Origin: Valencia hispanica
Taxonomy: Eukaryota > Chordata > Actinopteri > Cyprinodontiformes > Valenciidae
NCBI GenBank assembly: GCA_963556495.2
Contig: OY747715.1
Span: 1,091,739 to 1,155,738 of the forward strand
Length of the DNA: 64,000 nt
Direction: 5' to 3'
Shown here piece after piece: positions 25,701 through 35,666 of this stretch. The translations under genes were made by a program, and so were the position numbers. The notes beneath the pieces are model-generated. The model made no database searches. It saw only the letters and a program-made list of their open reading frames with translations, and had not been told where the DNA came from. The first letter of the stretch is position 1; every line of letters begins with the position of its first letter.

Positions 25701-28543
25701 GAGAATTATTTGTTGAGCATTATTATTATTTTATGCTCTGATCTTATGCTTTTCTCCCTCAAAACTCTCTGTTCACACTCAGAAAGTGCAAGAACACATA
25801 TTTGGACTCAAGAAGGAACTTTCTGAGAGTGAGAGTGAGAAAACAATAAGATCTGAACATAAAAACAACAAATAATGCTCTGGCATTGACAAAATACGCT
25901 CTTGATTAATGACAGGGATTTATTCCCATAATCAACCGCCAACATTCCTGCAGCTCCGACCTGTTTGGACACGTCTGGAGCATCTCATGCAAACATGAAG
26001 AACGTTCCAGGTCCGTCCATGTTTTCCTGATGTTTTCCTTGGTCATAGACATAATTCCCTGCAATCTTGTAAAGTCATCATGACTCGCAAAGCTTTTTTT
26101 ATCTTGAATGATTGACTGGAGAGATTAAAGACCAGGTCTGGATGCCTGGAAGGAAGTTAGATCTGACTGACGCCATTTTGGTTCTACGGTGTCATGCACA
26201 CAGACGGAAGCTCAGAAGGTTTTACACAGAATCGCTGAAATAACAGAAACCTTTAAGGCTTGAGAAACATTTGCAGTCCTGGTTTAAGGGATCCAACAGT
26301 TTCTGAACATCTCAGGTTTTCAGGCGGTTTGATTTCAGATCTGAGGAGCATAGAAACTAGATGCTGCCTCACCGTGTTTGGTTCTGGTTCCTGGAACGCT
26401 GGTTGAGTGGACTTAACTACTTACATAGTGTATCAGACAGCGTTTCGACCAAAGCAAGCAAATGAATAAGAACGTTCCTGTGAATGTCTGTAGACTGATT
26501 TGGACCAAGGTCAGAATACAAACATTGTGTTGGACAGAAAAAGTTTACCAAACAACGGCACTAAACTTTGGTTTTATTGTTCAGTCAAAATACATACTTC
26601 ACCTCTTAACTCAGCAGTATTTACATATATGACAGATACATACATGTATTTGTTTTGCTTCAGGGTATTTAAGCACATTAAAGCTGCATTATGTCATATT
26701 TTTGTTCAAATCAAACGGGTTTTTTTAATCTATAGCCAGTTTTTTCATGTCCTGACGACACGATTGAATCTAGTACTTTTTGCTGCGGTTGCATGTAGAG
26801 GTAGAAATAAAAAAATGTTTAGGTGGTTCAGGTTGCTAGATAGGCTAAGCTAGCCAGTCCAGAACGCCACGGAAAAACTCCACGTAAGTCAAAGAAGAGA
26901 AGAATTTTGCCCAACGCTACAAAAAGAGCAAAAATGGCCGTATTAAAGTTCGGACTAATGAACACGTGCCTGAACGTCACGGGAGTGCGCATTTTGCTGA
27001 TTGCAGTTCCTCTAACAACCACATGGTGCGCTCTCTGCAGCACTTTCAGTAGACTCTGCAGAGCAGCTTTAAAGGTTCACCAAAGACAACATAATGTGCC
27101 GAGACAAAGGAGCGTTAGGTTCTTAACGTCCGATGTTACGAAACTATTTCGTTGATTCATAGCTGCCGGCTGGCGTGGCAAGGCTTTCTTTTAGGGTGGC
27201 GACTGCCACCCTGCCACCCCCGTAGATCCGTCCATGACTCCATGAGTTTTTCTTTATTTGTTGTTTATGTTCTCTCATCTGTTCCTCCTGTCTGTCTGTG
27301 CTGCAGGACGGTGCCAGCTGAAGATAAGTCCTTTGCGGTGGGAGTTCAGTACATGCTGTTCAGAGTCCTCGGTGAGTCATGCAGATCCGGAAAACAGCTG
27401 GTACCAAATGCTCATGTTCATCATCGGCCTTGTTAAAGTGAACAGTGGCGCCACCAGCAGGACAAAGTGGCTAATGTTTCTGTCTGTGCAGCGTTCATGC
27501 CCGGCCCGGTTCTGTACGGCAGCGTCATCGACTACACCTGCATCCTGTGGGGGGAGAAATGTGGCCAGAAGACCTCCTGTCTCTACTACAACCTGGACAG
27601 CTTCAGACATAGGTACCCTGCTCTGTCCGCCTCCACAGAACCGTTCTGATCATCACAGGAGAACCTGAAGGTACCAAAGCCACCAGACCCCTCAGCAAAA
27701 CCTGCAGGGTTCTGGTGCAGCCCAGAGCAACGGTACCCGGCCCTTTCTTTGCATCCACTTCAAGTGCCTCCGAACCATCACCCTTATCTTTTCCATTTCT
27801 GGTTCAGTACCAAACGGAGCTCAGTTCACCAGAACTTTCTCCACAATGCTGCAGAATCAGCTGCCTTAGCAGGCGTCACATGAAATGTGTTTCTACAGGT
27901 TCATTAGATGAACATGAGCTCCAATGATCCTCGTCATCAGTCAACGTGATGCGCTGCTTTCAAACTGCACATGAAAAACTCCTCCCCTTTCTTCTGTCTC
28001 CCAGCAACCAGCACAGCTGAGCAAAGGCGCAATTTGGACATGTGTGCGCTCTACGCCTGAGCTCAGAGTTTCAGTCCAGCCACACTGCAGGACAGACTGA
28101 TTCCTGGGTGAAAGGAATCCTTAAAATGTTAATCTCTCTTAATAGTTGAGAAAACTAAAGAGGGTTCTGATCCTTCTGTGATGTAGGGCAGCTTAACCAT
28201 GTAGGACTTTCTGTGCCTTCAACACATTTAGCTAAAGGTGATGAATCATGCTCCTGAGCGAAAAATGTAATTTTTTTAAGTATCTTTCAAGTATTTCACA
28301 GATAAAAGTCCTAAAGTCAGAATCAGGCAACCACTGAAAGCCAAATCTGTGTGTGTGTGCAGGTTTCTGGGCCTGATGGTGGTCTTTGTCTGTGGAGCGC
28401 TGCTCTGCTTTGTGCTGACCATCGTCGTCCTGAGGAGGAGAGCCAGCAGCTATGAAGTGCCGCCTGGAGGCAGAGCCGGCTATGAGCTGGTGGGGGAGCA
28501 GAAAGCTCCAGAAAATAAAGAGCAGAACAGAGTGAAGACCTGA
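1798..28543 (+). CDS. slco2b1: Solute carrier organic anion transporter 2B1 (OATP2B1-like), 14 coding exons
   Basis: Coding exons: 1798-1869, 3073-3210, 4632-4794, 4892-5116, 12402-12500, 17705-17835, 20784-20880, 21192-21356, 23277-23466, 23868-24012, 25361-25524, 27307-27371, 27492-27612, 28363-28543. They sum to 1956 nt (651 residues) with consistent phases and GT-AG borders. The first membrane segment begins [15 protein letters not shown], nearest to my memory of SLCO2B1 rather than SLCO2A1. The family signature [13 protein letters not shown] lies near residues 241-253. A Cys-rich Kazal-like extracellular loop ([25 protein letters not shown]) spans roughly residues 435-490. The family are 12-span plasma-membrane transporters of steroid sulfates, bile-acid-like anions and drugs. 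The start has A at -3 and G at +4. The protein is shorter than human SLCO2B1 (709 residues), mainly in cytoplasmic loop and tails. Intron 4 (5117-12401) and intron 5 (12501-17704) are long; intron 4 in particular is filled with transposons. Paralogue assignment is family knowledge; gene identity is near certain. Confidence 0.95.
1909..2400 (-). mobile_element. L2-type LINE, 3' end fragment in slco2b1 intron 1
   Basis: Nearly the same sequence as the 3' untranslated parts of the larger copies near 6573 and 41031. It starts at the CAATTCAG tail junction and stops matching at about 2400, so it is a 5'-truncated insertion on the minus strand. GATTTT on both edges may be a short target duplication. 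Confidence 0.8.
2401..3072. other. Rest of slco2b1 intron 1
   Basis: No gene or repeat recognised. The short open frames here are shadows without family motifs. Confidence 0.4.
3810..4138 (+). pseudogene. Tc1-like transposase relic in slco2b1 intron 2
   Basis: Aligns by eye with the transposase at 39679-40647: a GGGSI-type block, then [10 protein letters not shown] and PSQSPDLHP. The third catalytic region reads LHPAGNPW where LNPVENLW is expected, so the catalytic Glu is gone. Ends missing. Confidence 0.8.
4310..4518. mobile_element. About 210-bp palindromic MITE in slco2b1 intron 2, copy 1
   Basis: Begins with a TCCAATCCTGGTCCT-type end and closes with its imperfect reverse complement, giving inverted ends of about 35 bp. 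A second copy of the same family is at 44948-45139 and shares the inner GTCTGTCAGCTCTGCAGAG-like core. No coding capacity. Confidence 0.75.
4921..4952 (+). repeat. TCC-rich tract encoding a poly-Ser run in slco2b1
   Basis: Nine consecutive Ser codons (mostly TCC) in coding exon 4, followed by an N-glycosylation sequon (NQT) and Cys. By family topology this is the extracellular loop between membrane segments 3 and 4. Such tracts often vary in length between individuals. Confidence 0.8.
5195..6330 (+). mobile_element. Tc1-like relic split by a LINE, in slco2b1 intron 4
   Basis: The left part (5195-5413) carries a degraded WSDE-like block and a GLGAAAAGQ-like stretch (CTGCTGCAGCTGGTCAGG). The right part (6072-6330) continues the same element and ends with [11 protein letters not shown], a frameshifted [11 protein letters not shown]. 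The two halves join cleanly once the LINE at 5414-6071 is removed. Confidence 0.75.
5414..6071 (-). mobile_element. 5'-truncated CR1/L2-type LINE with 7-bp target duplication
   Basis: The minus strand encodes a reverse-transcriptase C-terminus (frame 6082-5639: [36 protein letters not shown]). The 3' end has an AAAGTGCTACACAAATAAAGG-like tail followed by TTGA repeats. AAGTTCA occurs at both edges (5407-5413 and 6072-6078), the target duplication in the Tc1-like relic. Confidence 0.85.
6573..9345 (-). mobile_element. L2-type LINE (about 2.8 kb) in slco2b1 intron 4
   Basis: The 3' end is at the left: pentamer tail (CAATT)n at about 6570-6590, then untranslated sequence to about 7260, then the reading frame. 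The 5' end is near 9345, so the endonuclease and most of the 5' part are missing. Fragments of the same family lie at 1909-2400, 30690-31283, 34403-34545 and 40979-42750. Confidence 0.85.
7486..9336 (-). pseudogene. LINE reverse transcriptase, truncated at both ends
   Basis: 616 open codons. The reverse-transcriptase core is intact: [44 protein letters not shown] and the catalytic [23 protein letters not shown] block follows. The N-terminal endonuclease is absent. The frame closes at SEI, yet the next frame carries the rest of the C-terminus ([15 protein letters not shown]), so there is a one-base shift near 7486. The same shift occurs in the copy at 41930-42721. The assignment to the L2 (Maui-like) clade is from motif style only. 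Confidence 0.85.
9346..10249. other. Intronic stretch of slco2b1 intron 4
   Basis: Nothing recognised. Several overlapping short frames on both strands at 9474-10018 arise from GC-richer sequence and show no family motif. Confidence 0.4.
10250..10990. mobile_element. Degraded non-autonomous DNA element(s)
   Basis: Contains the AGTTGGGACGGTATGTTAAA and CATTTCAAAGAAAGTTGGAA-like phrases seen in a widespread fish DNA-transposon family, and after about 10780 a second repeat-type phrase (TGATATTCTGATTTTTTGG). No open frame. Family name uncertain. Confidence 0.45.
10991..12127. other. Intronic stretch of slco2b1 intron 4
   Basis: AT-rich intron sequence with one A run at 11045-11059. No gene or structured repeat recognised. 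Confidence 0.4.
12128..12215 (+). pseudogene. Short Tc1-like transposase relic
   Basis: Translates to [15 protein letters not shown] followed by [12 protein letters not shown] sequence, the central block of a Tc1 transposase. No ends remain. It sits about 190 bp before coding exon 5 of slco2b1. Confidence 0.7.
12501..13892. other. Start of slco2b1 intron 5
   Basis: Nothing recognised on either strand. Confidence 0.4.
13893..14000 (+). repeat. tRNA-derived SINE head
   Basis: TTTAGTGCGGGTG resembles an A box and GGTTCGAGTCC is a perfect B box about 35 bp downstream, the layout of a tRNA-related SINE head. The tail is degraded. A tRNA gene is unlikely because the acceptor-stem ends do not pair by eye. 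Confidence 0.55.
14001..16189. other. slco2b1 intron 5, middle
   Basis: No gene. A direct repeat of a CACACG-x-AGGATTT phrase at 14532 and 14957 brackets a GC-richer segment, perhaps an old MITE. The rest is unremarkable AT-rich intron. Confidence 0.35.
16190..16390 (+). repeat. Degraded dispersed fish repeat (SINE/LINE-tail-like)
   Basis: The order CTCCAGGTACTCCAGGTTCC, GGTTAATGTGTG, GTGTCTCTCACCCAATGACG, GAAGATAGGGGCTC matches a repeat module common in fish genomes. Heavily mutated, no coding capacity. Confidence 0.5.
16391..17704. other. End of slco2b1 intron 5
   Basis: Nothing recognised. The 110-codon minus-strand frame at 17108-17440 has no family motif and is likely chance. Confidence 0.4.
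17701..17707 (+). promoter_or_regulatory. slco2b1: NAGNAG tandem splice acceptor, slco2b1 coding exon 6
   Basis: GTAGCAG offers two acceptors three bases apart. Using the first includes one extra Ala (K-AEIELE); using the second gives K-EIELE. Both keep the frame. Confidence 0.7.
17836..18409. other. Start of slco2b1 intron 6
   Basis: No gene or repeat recognised. Confidence 0.4.
18410..18950. mobile_element. 541-bp MITE with about 37-bp inverted ends
   Basis: The left end (TTTCCACTATAGGGACTTC, continuing to about 18446) recurs as a reverse complement at the right end (CCTGAAGGTCCGATAGTGG). The interior has no transposase. hAT-like by style, but no clear target duplication was found. Confidence 0.7.
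18951..20783. other. Rest of slco2b1 intron 6
   Basis: No gene recognised; the short frames at 19029-19310 and 19725-20392 are chance. AT-rich intron sequence. Confidence 0.4.
21617..21860 (-). mobile_element. LINE 3' end fragment in slco2b1 intron 8
   Basis: Begins at the left with ATTCAATTCA repeats and TTACTTTATTAATCCCAAAG, the reverse complement of a LINE tail. It then runs into a degraded coding tail (frames such as [14 protein letters not shown] on the minus strand). Clade not determined. Confidence 0.6.
22614..23218. mobile_element. 605-bp non-autonomous DNA transposon (hAT-like)
   Basis: Ends AGGGGCTGTTTACACGACAA and its near reverse complement TTGTCGTGTTAACACCCCT. The GTTTACACGACAACG phrase recurs inside near 22680 and 22770. 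No transposase. It ends 58 bp before coding exon 9 of slco2b1. No clean 8-bp target duplication seen. Confidence 0.7.
24013..25360. other. slco2b1 intron 10
   Basis: No repeat recognised. The 159-codon plus-strand frame at 24382-24861 has no family similarity, no splice logic and ordinary intronic composition; treated as chance. Confidence 0.4.
25651..25930. mobile_element. 280-bp foldback MITE with 6-bp target duplication
   Basis: Two arms of about 110 bp are near-perfect reverse complements (outer ends TATGGGAATAAATCCCTG and CAGGGATTTATTCCCATA). ATCAAC flanks both sides (25645-25650 and 25931-25936). No coding capacity. Confidence 0.85.
26678..27073. mobile_element. Possible MITE in slco2b1 intron 11
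   Basis: TTAAAGCTGC at the left and GCAGCTTTAA at the right form short inverted ends around sequence lacking any gene. Similar ends are common in fish MITEs, but the match is short. Confidence 0.35.
27613..28362. other. slco2b1 intron 13
   Basis: No gene or repeat recognised. A short TG run precedes the final acceptor at 28361-28362. Confidence 0.4.
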
Positions 28544-29361
28544 GGAGACGCAGCTGGAGCGCGCAGGAGAACAACCAGGAGGAGGAATGTTAGGATGTTC
28601 CGCTCCACCTTATTAAGGAGGCTTTCACTACTCTACGCCTTCTGCTAACCTGTGAACTTTTCTACATAAGATGTTTTTATAGAGAACACTGCAGAGCTTT
28701 TTACTCTAGAACCAACCTGTAGGAACCTCTGCAGGTTCTTCAGCCCGATGGAGAAAGCAAAGACACAGAAAACAGATCTTTATATGGACTTTTTGGAATT
28801 TTTCTTACTGAACTACAACAGTTTCCAAAGTGAACAAAGAAGCATCGTAATAGGAGAGATTAGCTCCTGAAAACACTGTGAACTGCAGTTCTGACCTGAA
28901 ACCGGATCAACTGCAGATAAACTCTGTCTGAAAAGTTCAGTCCAGTTCATCTTTCAGTCCTAAAGTCTGAAACATGTCTTCCCAAACCTGCAGCTGATTT
29001 CCTGAGAAGAGCTGCAGAGTCGGAGAGAAACCAAAAATCTGCTATTGGGTTCTACGAAGCTGCAGTTCTGCTACCCTCCACTAGATGCTGCTCAAACAAT
29101 CTCACAGCGCTTTAAAGGAGGAGGAAGACGGGGTTAACGGCAGCTGACGAAGACCTCTACCTGACACATGGACAGGAAGAATAATCTGTGAATTTAGCTT
29201 TAGATCAGAGCAAATGTCCCCCAACGTTACTATTTTATACATTTACAAAAGTGTATTTTTCTACAAGCTTGTTTATGACTTCTGATAAAAACTCTTGGAC
29301 ATAATGAGAACAGAAACAATAGCTTTATTACTGTAATTAAAGGAAAAATCTCTAAAATAAA
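28544..29361 (+). other. slco2b1: slco2b1 3' untranslated region with poly(A) signal
   Basis: The stop codon ends at 28543. The first well-placed AATAAA is at about 29356-29361, giving an UTR of about 0.8 kb. No transposon similarity is visible in this stretch, which fits an exon. Confidence 0.6.
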
Positions 29362-29927
29362 ATACTAAAGTTTGTTTTTTATAAACTGTTTTTATTAAAA
29401 GATCAAATGTTTTTTATGTGTTTTTCTGTCAGTTTAAAGAAAATATGTTTCAGGAGAAAACAGTTGATTGATTGCTTTGTTGTTCAGCTGGTCGGTTGAT
29501 TGGTTAATCTGTTGATTTAACAGTTTTCCCTCCAGCTTTATAAAAGCCAGGACCTGTTCGACTCATTTGGGTCAGAATCTTATGGAGGTAACTTCAGGTT
29601 AAGTTCTTCTGCATCATGAACCTGGTCCTTCTCCTCTTCCTTGGTTCCGTCTCCATGATAATCGATGCTGGTTAGGTTCAGCATTAGAGATCGACACATA
29701 TTAAAATGCTGCCTCCGGATGGTTCTCCAGAACCATGTTATGACCTGTGATGTGACAGATCCAGACTGGGTGAAGATGCTCTGGTTCTGGTTCATGTCCT
29801 CCTGCTGTGGTTCCATCCAGGATCGGATCTTCACCATCATTCATGGTTGGACCGACGTCTCTGTCAGGCGGTTCCTCTGCAGAAACTACTCAAACAGGCT
29901 GACATCTGGAATCTTCTACATCTGGAG

Positions 29928-30409
29928 GCCTTTTCCATTGACCTGGTTCCAGAGTTGGTTCGGTGCTAGAGTCTGACTCAGAACCAGTTCTTTGTTTTTT
30001 GTTTGGAACGAGTTCTTAGCCAAGCACCGACTGGAAGCTGGTCTAAACTGGTGCTTTCTAAGAACCGGTTCCTACCTCTCCCACAAAGTTGATGCAACCC
30101 AGGTGTGCTGGGCAGGACGACTTTAGGAGAAACAAACAACCATTTTGTTTCTTACACAGCTTCGCGTGTGGAAGCACAACAGCAGCATTCGAAGCGGCAG
30201 GATGGCGTTCTCCATTGTTATCTGTCTCTGTTCGCACACTTCCTGTTTTGGTCTCCCCCGTGGGGGCGTACACCGCCGCGTGCCACGATTTAGATGATGT
30301 CAAGACGCAGCAGCGACTAGACTCCGTGTCTGTTATTAGAAGGAACCAGCTAAGAACCGGCTAAACTCTGGCTCTAGCACCAACTCTGGGTCTTCCTCAA
30401 TGGAAAAAA
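29928..30409. mobile_element. About 480-bp palindromic MITE 3' of slco2b1
   Basis: The left end TTTTCCATTGACCTGG, followed by an AGAGTTGGTTCGGTGCTAGA block, returns as reverse complement at 30370-30406 (TCTAGCACCAACTCT, CAATGGAAAA). The interior contains no transposase. Confidence 0.7.
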
Positions 30410-30689
30410 AACCCATCAGAGAGCAACAGGGTTCTTCTACAACTTCCAGCTGGAGATGTTGGACCTGCTGGAGCTGGACGGAACCACCAAGTCCTCACAG
30501 CTGAGCTCAGAGTGTTTTACTCTGGGCTGATAGATGATCAGAACCTGCTGAAGACTAATTACCTGTGTGATTAAGTGAAAGATGATGATTTAAGTGTGTG
30601 ATGTGCTCCATGTACGACTTTAAAAACTCGTCCTGGTCTGCTGGTTTGGAGGAGCCCAGCTCCTTGTTGAGGACTCAACTCTCCAGCAT

Positions 30690-31283
30690 ATAATTAAATC
30701 TGTCGGTCAGATCCTTCTGTTGTCCCATCAGCCTTTTTAGTTTTCTCTCAGTGTTTTTCTCTCCATAGAAGATATACCTGGTCTGGTATCCTGCTTGGCT
30801 GCAATGCCCTGTTGGACGGGGGGCATCGACTGGGATGATCCTCCCAGTAACTGAACATCCACTGTGTCCTGTTATCAACTTTTTACTTTCTGTAACATAG
30901 AAAGTTCTCTTATATCAGATCTTCTGTTCCTTCTGTGTCTCTGCTCTGTCTTCTCAAACCCCCAGACGGTCGTGGCAGATGGCCGCTCCTACTGAGCCTG
31001 GTTCTGTTGGAGGTTTCTTCCTGTTAAAGGGGAGTTTTTCCTCTCCACCGTCGCTACATGCTTGCTCAGTATGAGGGATTGCTGAAGGATTGCTGTGGTT
31101 GGAAAGTCTGCATCAACGGGGCCCAACCTCACGGCAATGACTGACGCAATCTGCTGGGATTCCTTAAATAGGAAACTTTAACTGATGGGAATGTTTGTAT
31201 AAATGTATTGAAATTACTTCTTGTTAAGTGCCTTGAGATGAAACATCTGTTGTGGATCGGAGCTATATAAATAAAATTAAACT
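30690..31283 (+). mobile_element. L2-type LINE, 3' fragment
   Basis: Reverse-complement match to the 3' regions at 6573-7130 and 41031-41550, here on the plus strand and ending with the GCTATATAAATAAAATT tail. 5'-truncated, no reading frame. Confidence 0.85.
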
Positions 31284-33552
31284 GATGACTGGACCATCAG
31301 CAGCAGCAGCAGCTGGTTCCTCCAACTTCTCTAACTCTAAATGTTTTTTTCTGCAGTTTCTGTGGAAATATTTTTAATCTTCCTCATATCAGCAGCAGAT
31401 CTGGGCCCATTTCTGCCACTGCAAAAACTGCACTGCTTGAAATAAGCCACATATTCTTAAAAAGGGTCACATTTTCTTGTTTGAGCAAAAAATCTGCCGA
31501 TGGGGTGAGCAACAGTTGCTTGACTAGAATTCTTAAAACTGGCAAAGAAATCTTAGAACAAGCTTTATTTTCTTGTGCAAAACTTGTTTGTTAAGAACAT
31601 ATTTTCTCTTTAGACAAAAAATAAGAAAACATTTCCAGAAACAAGACTTTTTTTACTTTCTTGAAAATCCTTTTTTGCAGTGTGGACCTACATCTGACTC
31701 GTTTTGCATGTACTTTATGACTCCTTTATTTGATGAAATCTCCCTCATTGATTCTCCTTCTGGGATGAACCTCGGACTGTTCGCCTCCACCTGCGGTTCT
31801 ATTCTGGTTCTGTCTGCTGCTCCCCATCGGATCAGAAACCAGGTCAGAGTCCGACGTTCTGAAGCAGGATGAAGACGTTCTTGTTGTGAGACAAACGGAC
31901 CGGTTCATAGCGCCGTGACGTTAGAACATTCCTGGCAGACCGACGGGTTCAGACACAGACTGGGTGACGGCTTAAAGAAACATTTGTGCAGGTTCAGACC
32001 CGCGGGCCGCTTTCCTCCGGTACCACCCACCTGTCAAACATTTCAACAGTCACTTTCACTGTAGGTGATCTGTTTATACAGAACTTCGCTTATGGAAAAG
32101 ATCATAAAAATAAATTCAGGGTTTGATATTTCACTTTAATACTAAAGATTCATTTTCATTTAACCAAATATTTTCTCTTTATTTCATCATTTAATCAGCT
32201 TCAGATTTGATGTTTAAATACTTTTAATGTAGTTGTTTTCTACTTTCAAGTGGAGCTGAATAACACTTTATATTTATTACTAATAACTGAAATAATTTTT
32301 ATGAAACCTCAATATTTCATATTTAGATGAACTTATTTAGGTTGTTTTTCATATTTTCAATATTTCCATTTTCTTCCTTCTGACCCCTGAAGTCCCCTCC
32401 CAGCAGGAGGGGTTTACATGCCCCAAACCATCACCCCTCCACCACCGTGCTTCTCAGTTGGTTTGAGGTGTTTGTGCTGATCTGCTGTTGCTGGTTTCCT
32501 CCAACCGGAATCCAACGAGTCGGAAACTAAACAGCAGCGTCAGAGAAAAACCGCCGTCATCAAACAACTAACCGCGCAAAAGGTTCATTTGGGTTTTATG
32601 AATTAGCCTGAAGTCTTCAGAAAAGGGTTCCAGTCTAAAGGTCCCTTTCATCACAGAGACATGAGCTGCAACAACAACAACCAGGGAGTTTTTCTCTCCG
32701 CCAGACGTCTCTGTGTGTGTCCACCAACCGGAGGAAGAGCAGATCTGAGCGTGAAGGTCCAGGTTGTCCAGGTTTGTTCTGGGCTGGTGGATTCTGCAGC
32801 TGAAGCTCATCCTGAACAGCATCCATCTCTGGTTCAAGCCTGGTTTCAACCTGCTGCTGGGTCGTCCAGGAGGAGGGAAGGAAACTGGGCCTGTTGTTAC
32901 CTCCAGTCCTCACATCACACTAGAAAACAGGTTTAATCCCTTAATCCCTCCTCTTCTTCCGAAGTTTGTTAGCATCGTGTTTTTATGCAATGCTGTTAAA
33001 AAGTTGCATGTTTCCCATATAAGCAAACTGATAGATTTACATAACTTATCTTCACCTGCTGGAGAACAATAAAACATGGTAATTTAAAGTGATTTTTCCA
33101 CCAGGGGATTAAAATATCTAAAAATGTTGTTGCCACAGTAACACATTCAAATTCAGCAAAAAAACGACAGGTTTAGTTTTAAACAGGGGTGAAAGTAGTT
33201 TTAAATTCTTGCTGGTACTGTTACCAAAACCTTCATCTCTGCATTTTCAAATATCAAATAGTCAACAAACAACAAACAGAGCGATGAAGTAAAGACACTT
33301 TGTTTTCACTTGTTCAGAGACAAAATATCACTAGTTCAACGTGTTGCTGGTTGTGATTGTGGCCGAGTCACGTGGAACCAGTGTCGCCAACTGTCTGACA
33401 GAAAGTAGCTGAAGTTGTTCCAGAAAGTCGCTAGATGTCCCCAGATGACGTCATATGGTAATTTGCATAATGATGATGTCATCACGTGATGAAGATTGAA
33501 ACAGAAAGGAGGAAATACTTATATTTAGATTAGGATTTTGTCATACAGGGTT
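31284..33552. other. Spacer between slco2b1 and serpinf1
   Basis: No exon recognised. Short frames at 31573-31872 and 32568-33072 lack motifs. AT-rich in 32080-32380. Confidence 0.4.
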
Positions 33553-33830
33553 AAACAATACATTATTTAAACAGGGGAAACATGCTACAGGGAAATGTGA
33601 CTTTTGTCTTCAAGAAGAGACGGTGGAACATGTTCTATTATTTTACCTGAAGTATAATGTTGAGAAAACTGGTACAAAATTTACAAGATATCAAATTGCA
33701 ACTGGACATCAAAGACCTTTTAAACAAAATTTTAAGTTCTGGAAAAACATTTTTTTGCTGAGATATATCAAGAAGACGAAATTAATAGAAAGTAATATTG
33801 TTGTTTGTTCTTTAGTACTTTGTAAAAGTA
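33553..33830 (+). pseudogene. LINE C-terminal zinc-knuckle relic
   Basis: One frame reads GKCDFCLQEETVEHVLLFY, the zinc-knuckle-like block (C-x2-C, then VEHVL) at the C-terminus of some LINE ORF2 proteins. Similar CAGAAAGTAGCTGA phrases flank it at about 33400 and 34262, suggesting an older composite repeat. Short and degraded. Confidence 0.55.
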
Positions 33831-34402
33831 AGTAGGGCATATTTAGCATGCATCAAATGTTTATTGCCAACCGCCATTAAACAAAAGTTTATTGATTTTG
33901 GTATTATTTTCAGTGGGGGGTTTTCTGTCATAAGTTTTAAATGTCCTACGTTTTTGAACTCACCATACATTTCGAACGTTCCTTGAATGCACCAGAGGTG
34001 TGAGATGCAGCTACAGACGAGCTTCTGCCTTAATTCCCGTTGAAAGATCGCTCTATATACATGCATGTTTATTTTTTACTTTTGAATTTACATTAACTAC
34101 TAAACAACTTCGTTTGTGAGTGGATGAAATGAACCGAACAAGGTTTATGATTGGTCAGTGGACATAGTCTGATCATGCTGCGTACACATGCGCAGATCAT
34201 TCCCCCTGGGAAGGAGCAAGCTGGGTCTCTAAACTGCAGGAAATATCGGCGACAAAGTTTCACAGAAAGTAGCTGAGGGTGGTTAGAAATGTCGCTAGGC
34301 GCTTTTTAAGTTATTTTATTTATTTTTTACATCAGTACAGCTGAAGTTCTGCACAGATAAAACATAAATCTTTATCTGAAAAACCTAAAATCAAAGACTC
34401 GA

Positions 34403-34545
34403 TGCAATCCGCTGGGATTCCTTAAATAGAAAGCTAACTTTAAACTGATTAGAATGATTGTATTGACATGAGCTTTCTGGTAAAGTGCATTGAGATGACA
34501 TCTGTTGTACATCGACGCTATATAAATAAACAGAATTGAATTGGA
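34403..34545 (+). mobile_element. L2-type LINE 3' tail fragment
   Basis: Matches the last about 140 bp of the family at 6573-7000, ending in CTATATAAATAAACAGAATT followed by GAATTG repeats. More diverged than the other copies, so older. Confidence 0.75.
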
Positions 34546-35465
34546 CTGAATTAAAATCAGAACAAAAGGTCATGGGATCCAGAAGGGTTAAACTGCCCCC
34601 TACTGGGGAATAAGATGTAGGACATGCTGGATGGTTTCATATTCTCTGTATTGACATAAAAAAGTAAAAACTAAACTTCGTTAAGATGAACAGTTTAACA
34701 ACCATAAATAAAGTTTATAGATAGACTGACTCCTTGGGTCCGCTGTTTAATCTGATGAATGCAGTTTTCTTTTTGTCTGTTTTCAACAACATATCTCCCT
34801 AAAACTCAAAGTTACAAAGATCCACTCTTAGATTTTCTATCATTTCTATTAGTTTAGCTACACAAACGTGACAACAAACAACTTAAAGGAAATAAAGTAA
34901 CAGAAATCAGTTGTCTCTGCTGGCTGTTTGTCGCCCTCTGTTGGACACTGAGGTGTGTTACATACTGACCACCATAGTCATGAATAAAGGTTTCTACAAC
35001 GCCACGAGCAGGGATTTATTTAATCGTCTGTTGAGTCAGAGAAGAACCTGCTACTTGAGCATGCTCAAAACATTCTTATGGATGACTTTACCTGATGAAG
35101 AACTCACTGCAAGCCACACCAAGACGGTGCAAAGACATGGTTGGTCTGGATATCCATGCAGTGTGACAGGACCGCTCACTCTCGAGACGCTGAGGTGTTT
35201 CCTCCCAATCCTCTGTTGTTGAGATACTTGAAGCACAACAAAGAGCCCAAAGCATAACAACTGTTTCCAGATACCACAAGTTCCAGTCCAGCCCATGCCA
35301 GTCCAACTCTCCAGTCCAAAGAACCAAGAGAAACTGCTGTTGTGCTTCCACAGTCGAGTGATTCATTGCTCAGACTAACGACATCCATGGTTTTGTGAGA
35401 AACCAGAACAGAAACGTGATCCCAACCCACCCATCAGGAAACACAACAAGAACTGTGTGCTTGAT
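34546..35465. other. Spacer 3' of serpinf1
   Basis: No gene recognised. Overlapping frames at 34911-35430 on both strands look like chance. Confidence 0.4.
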
Positions 35466-35666
35466 TTTATTGGCATGTTTATTGTTATCAAAACAAATGA
35501 CGATATTTGATTTTCTTACAAAACATTTCTTATTTTGGATTATTTCATGATTATTCTGTCAGATTAGCATGATTCAACTGTGTTTCAACATGAAAAATAT
35601 CATGAAATATCCTCACGACCATCACAAACAGCGGGAACCCCTCCTAGGACCTGCTAAGAGTGTGTG
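35466..35666 (-). other. serpinf1: serpinf1 3' untranslated region
   Basis: TTTATT at 35466-35471 is a minus-strand AATAAA about 195 bp after the stop; a second is about 10 bp further into the UTR-distal side near 35478. Confidence 0.55.

Noticed and set aside
33400..34310. A terminal-repeat element bounded by CAGAAAGTAGCTGA phrases
   Set aside because: The two phrases are direct, diverged and without a target duplication; boundaries not supportable.
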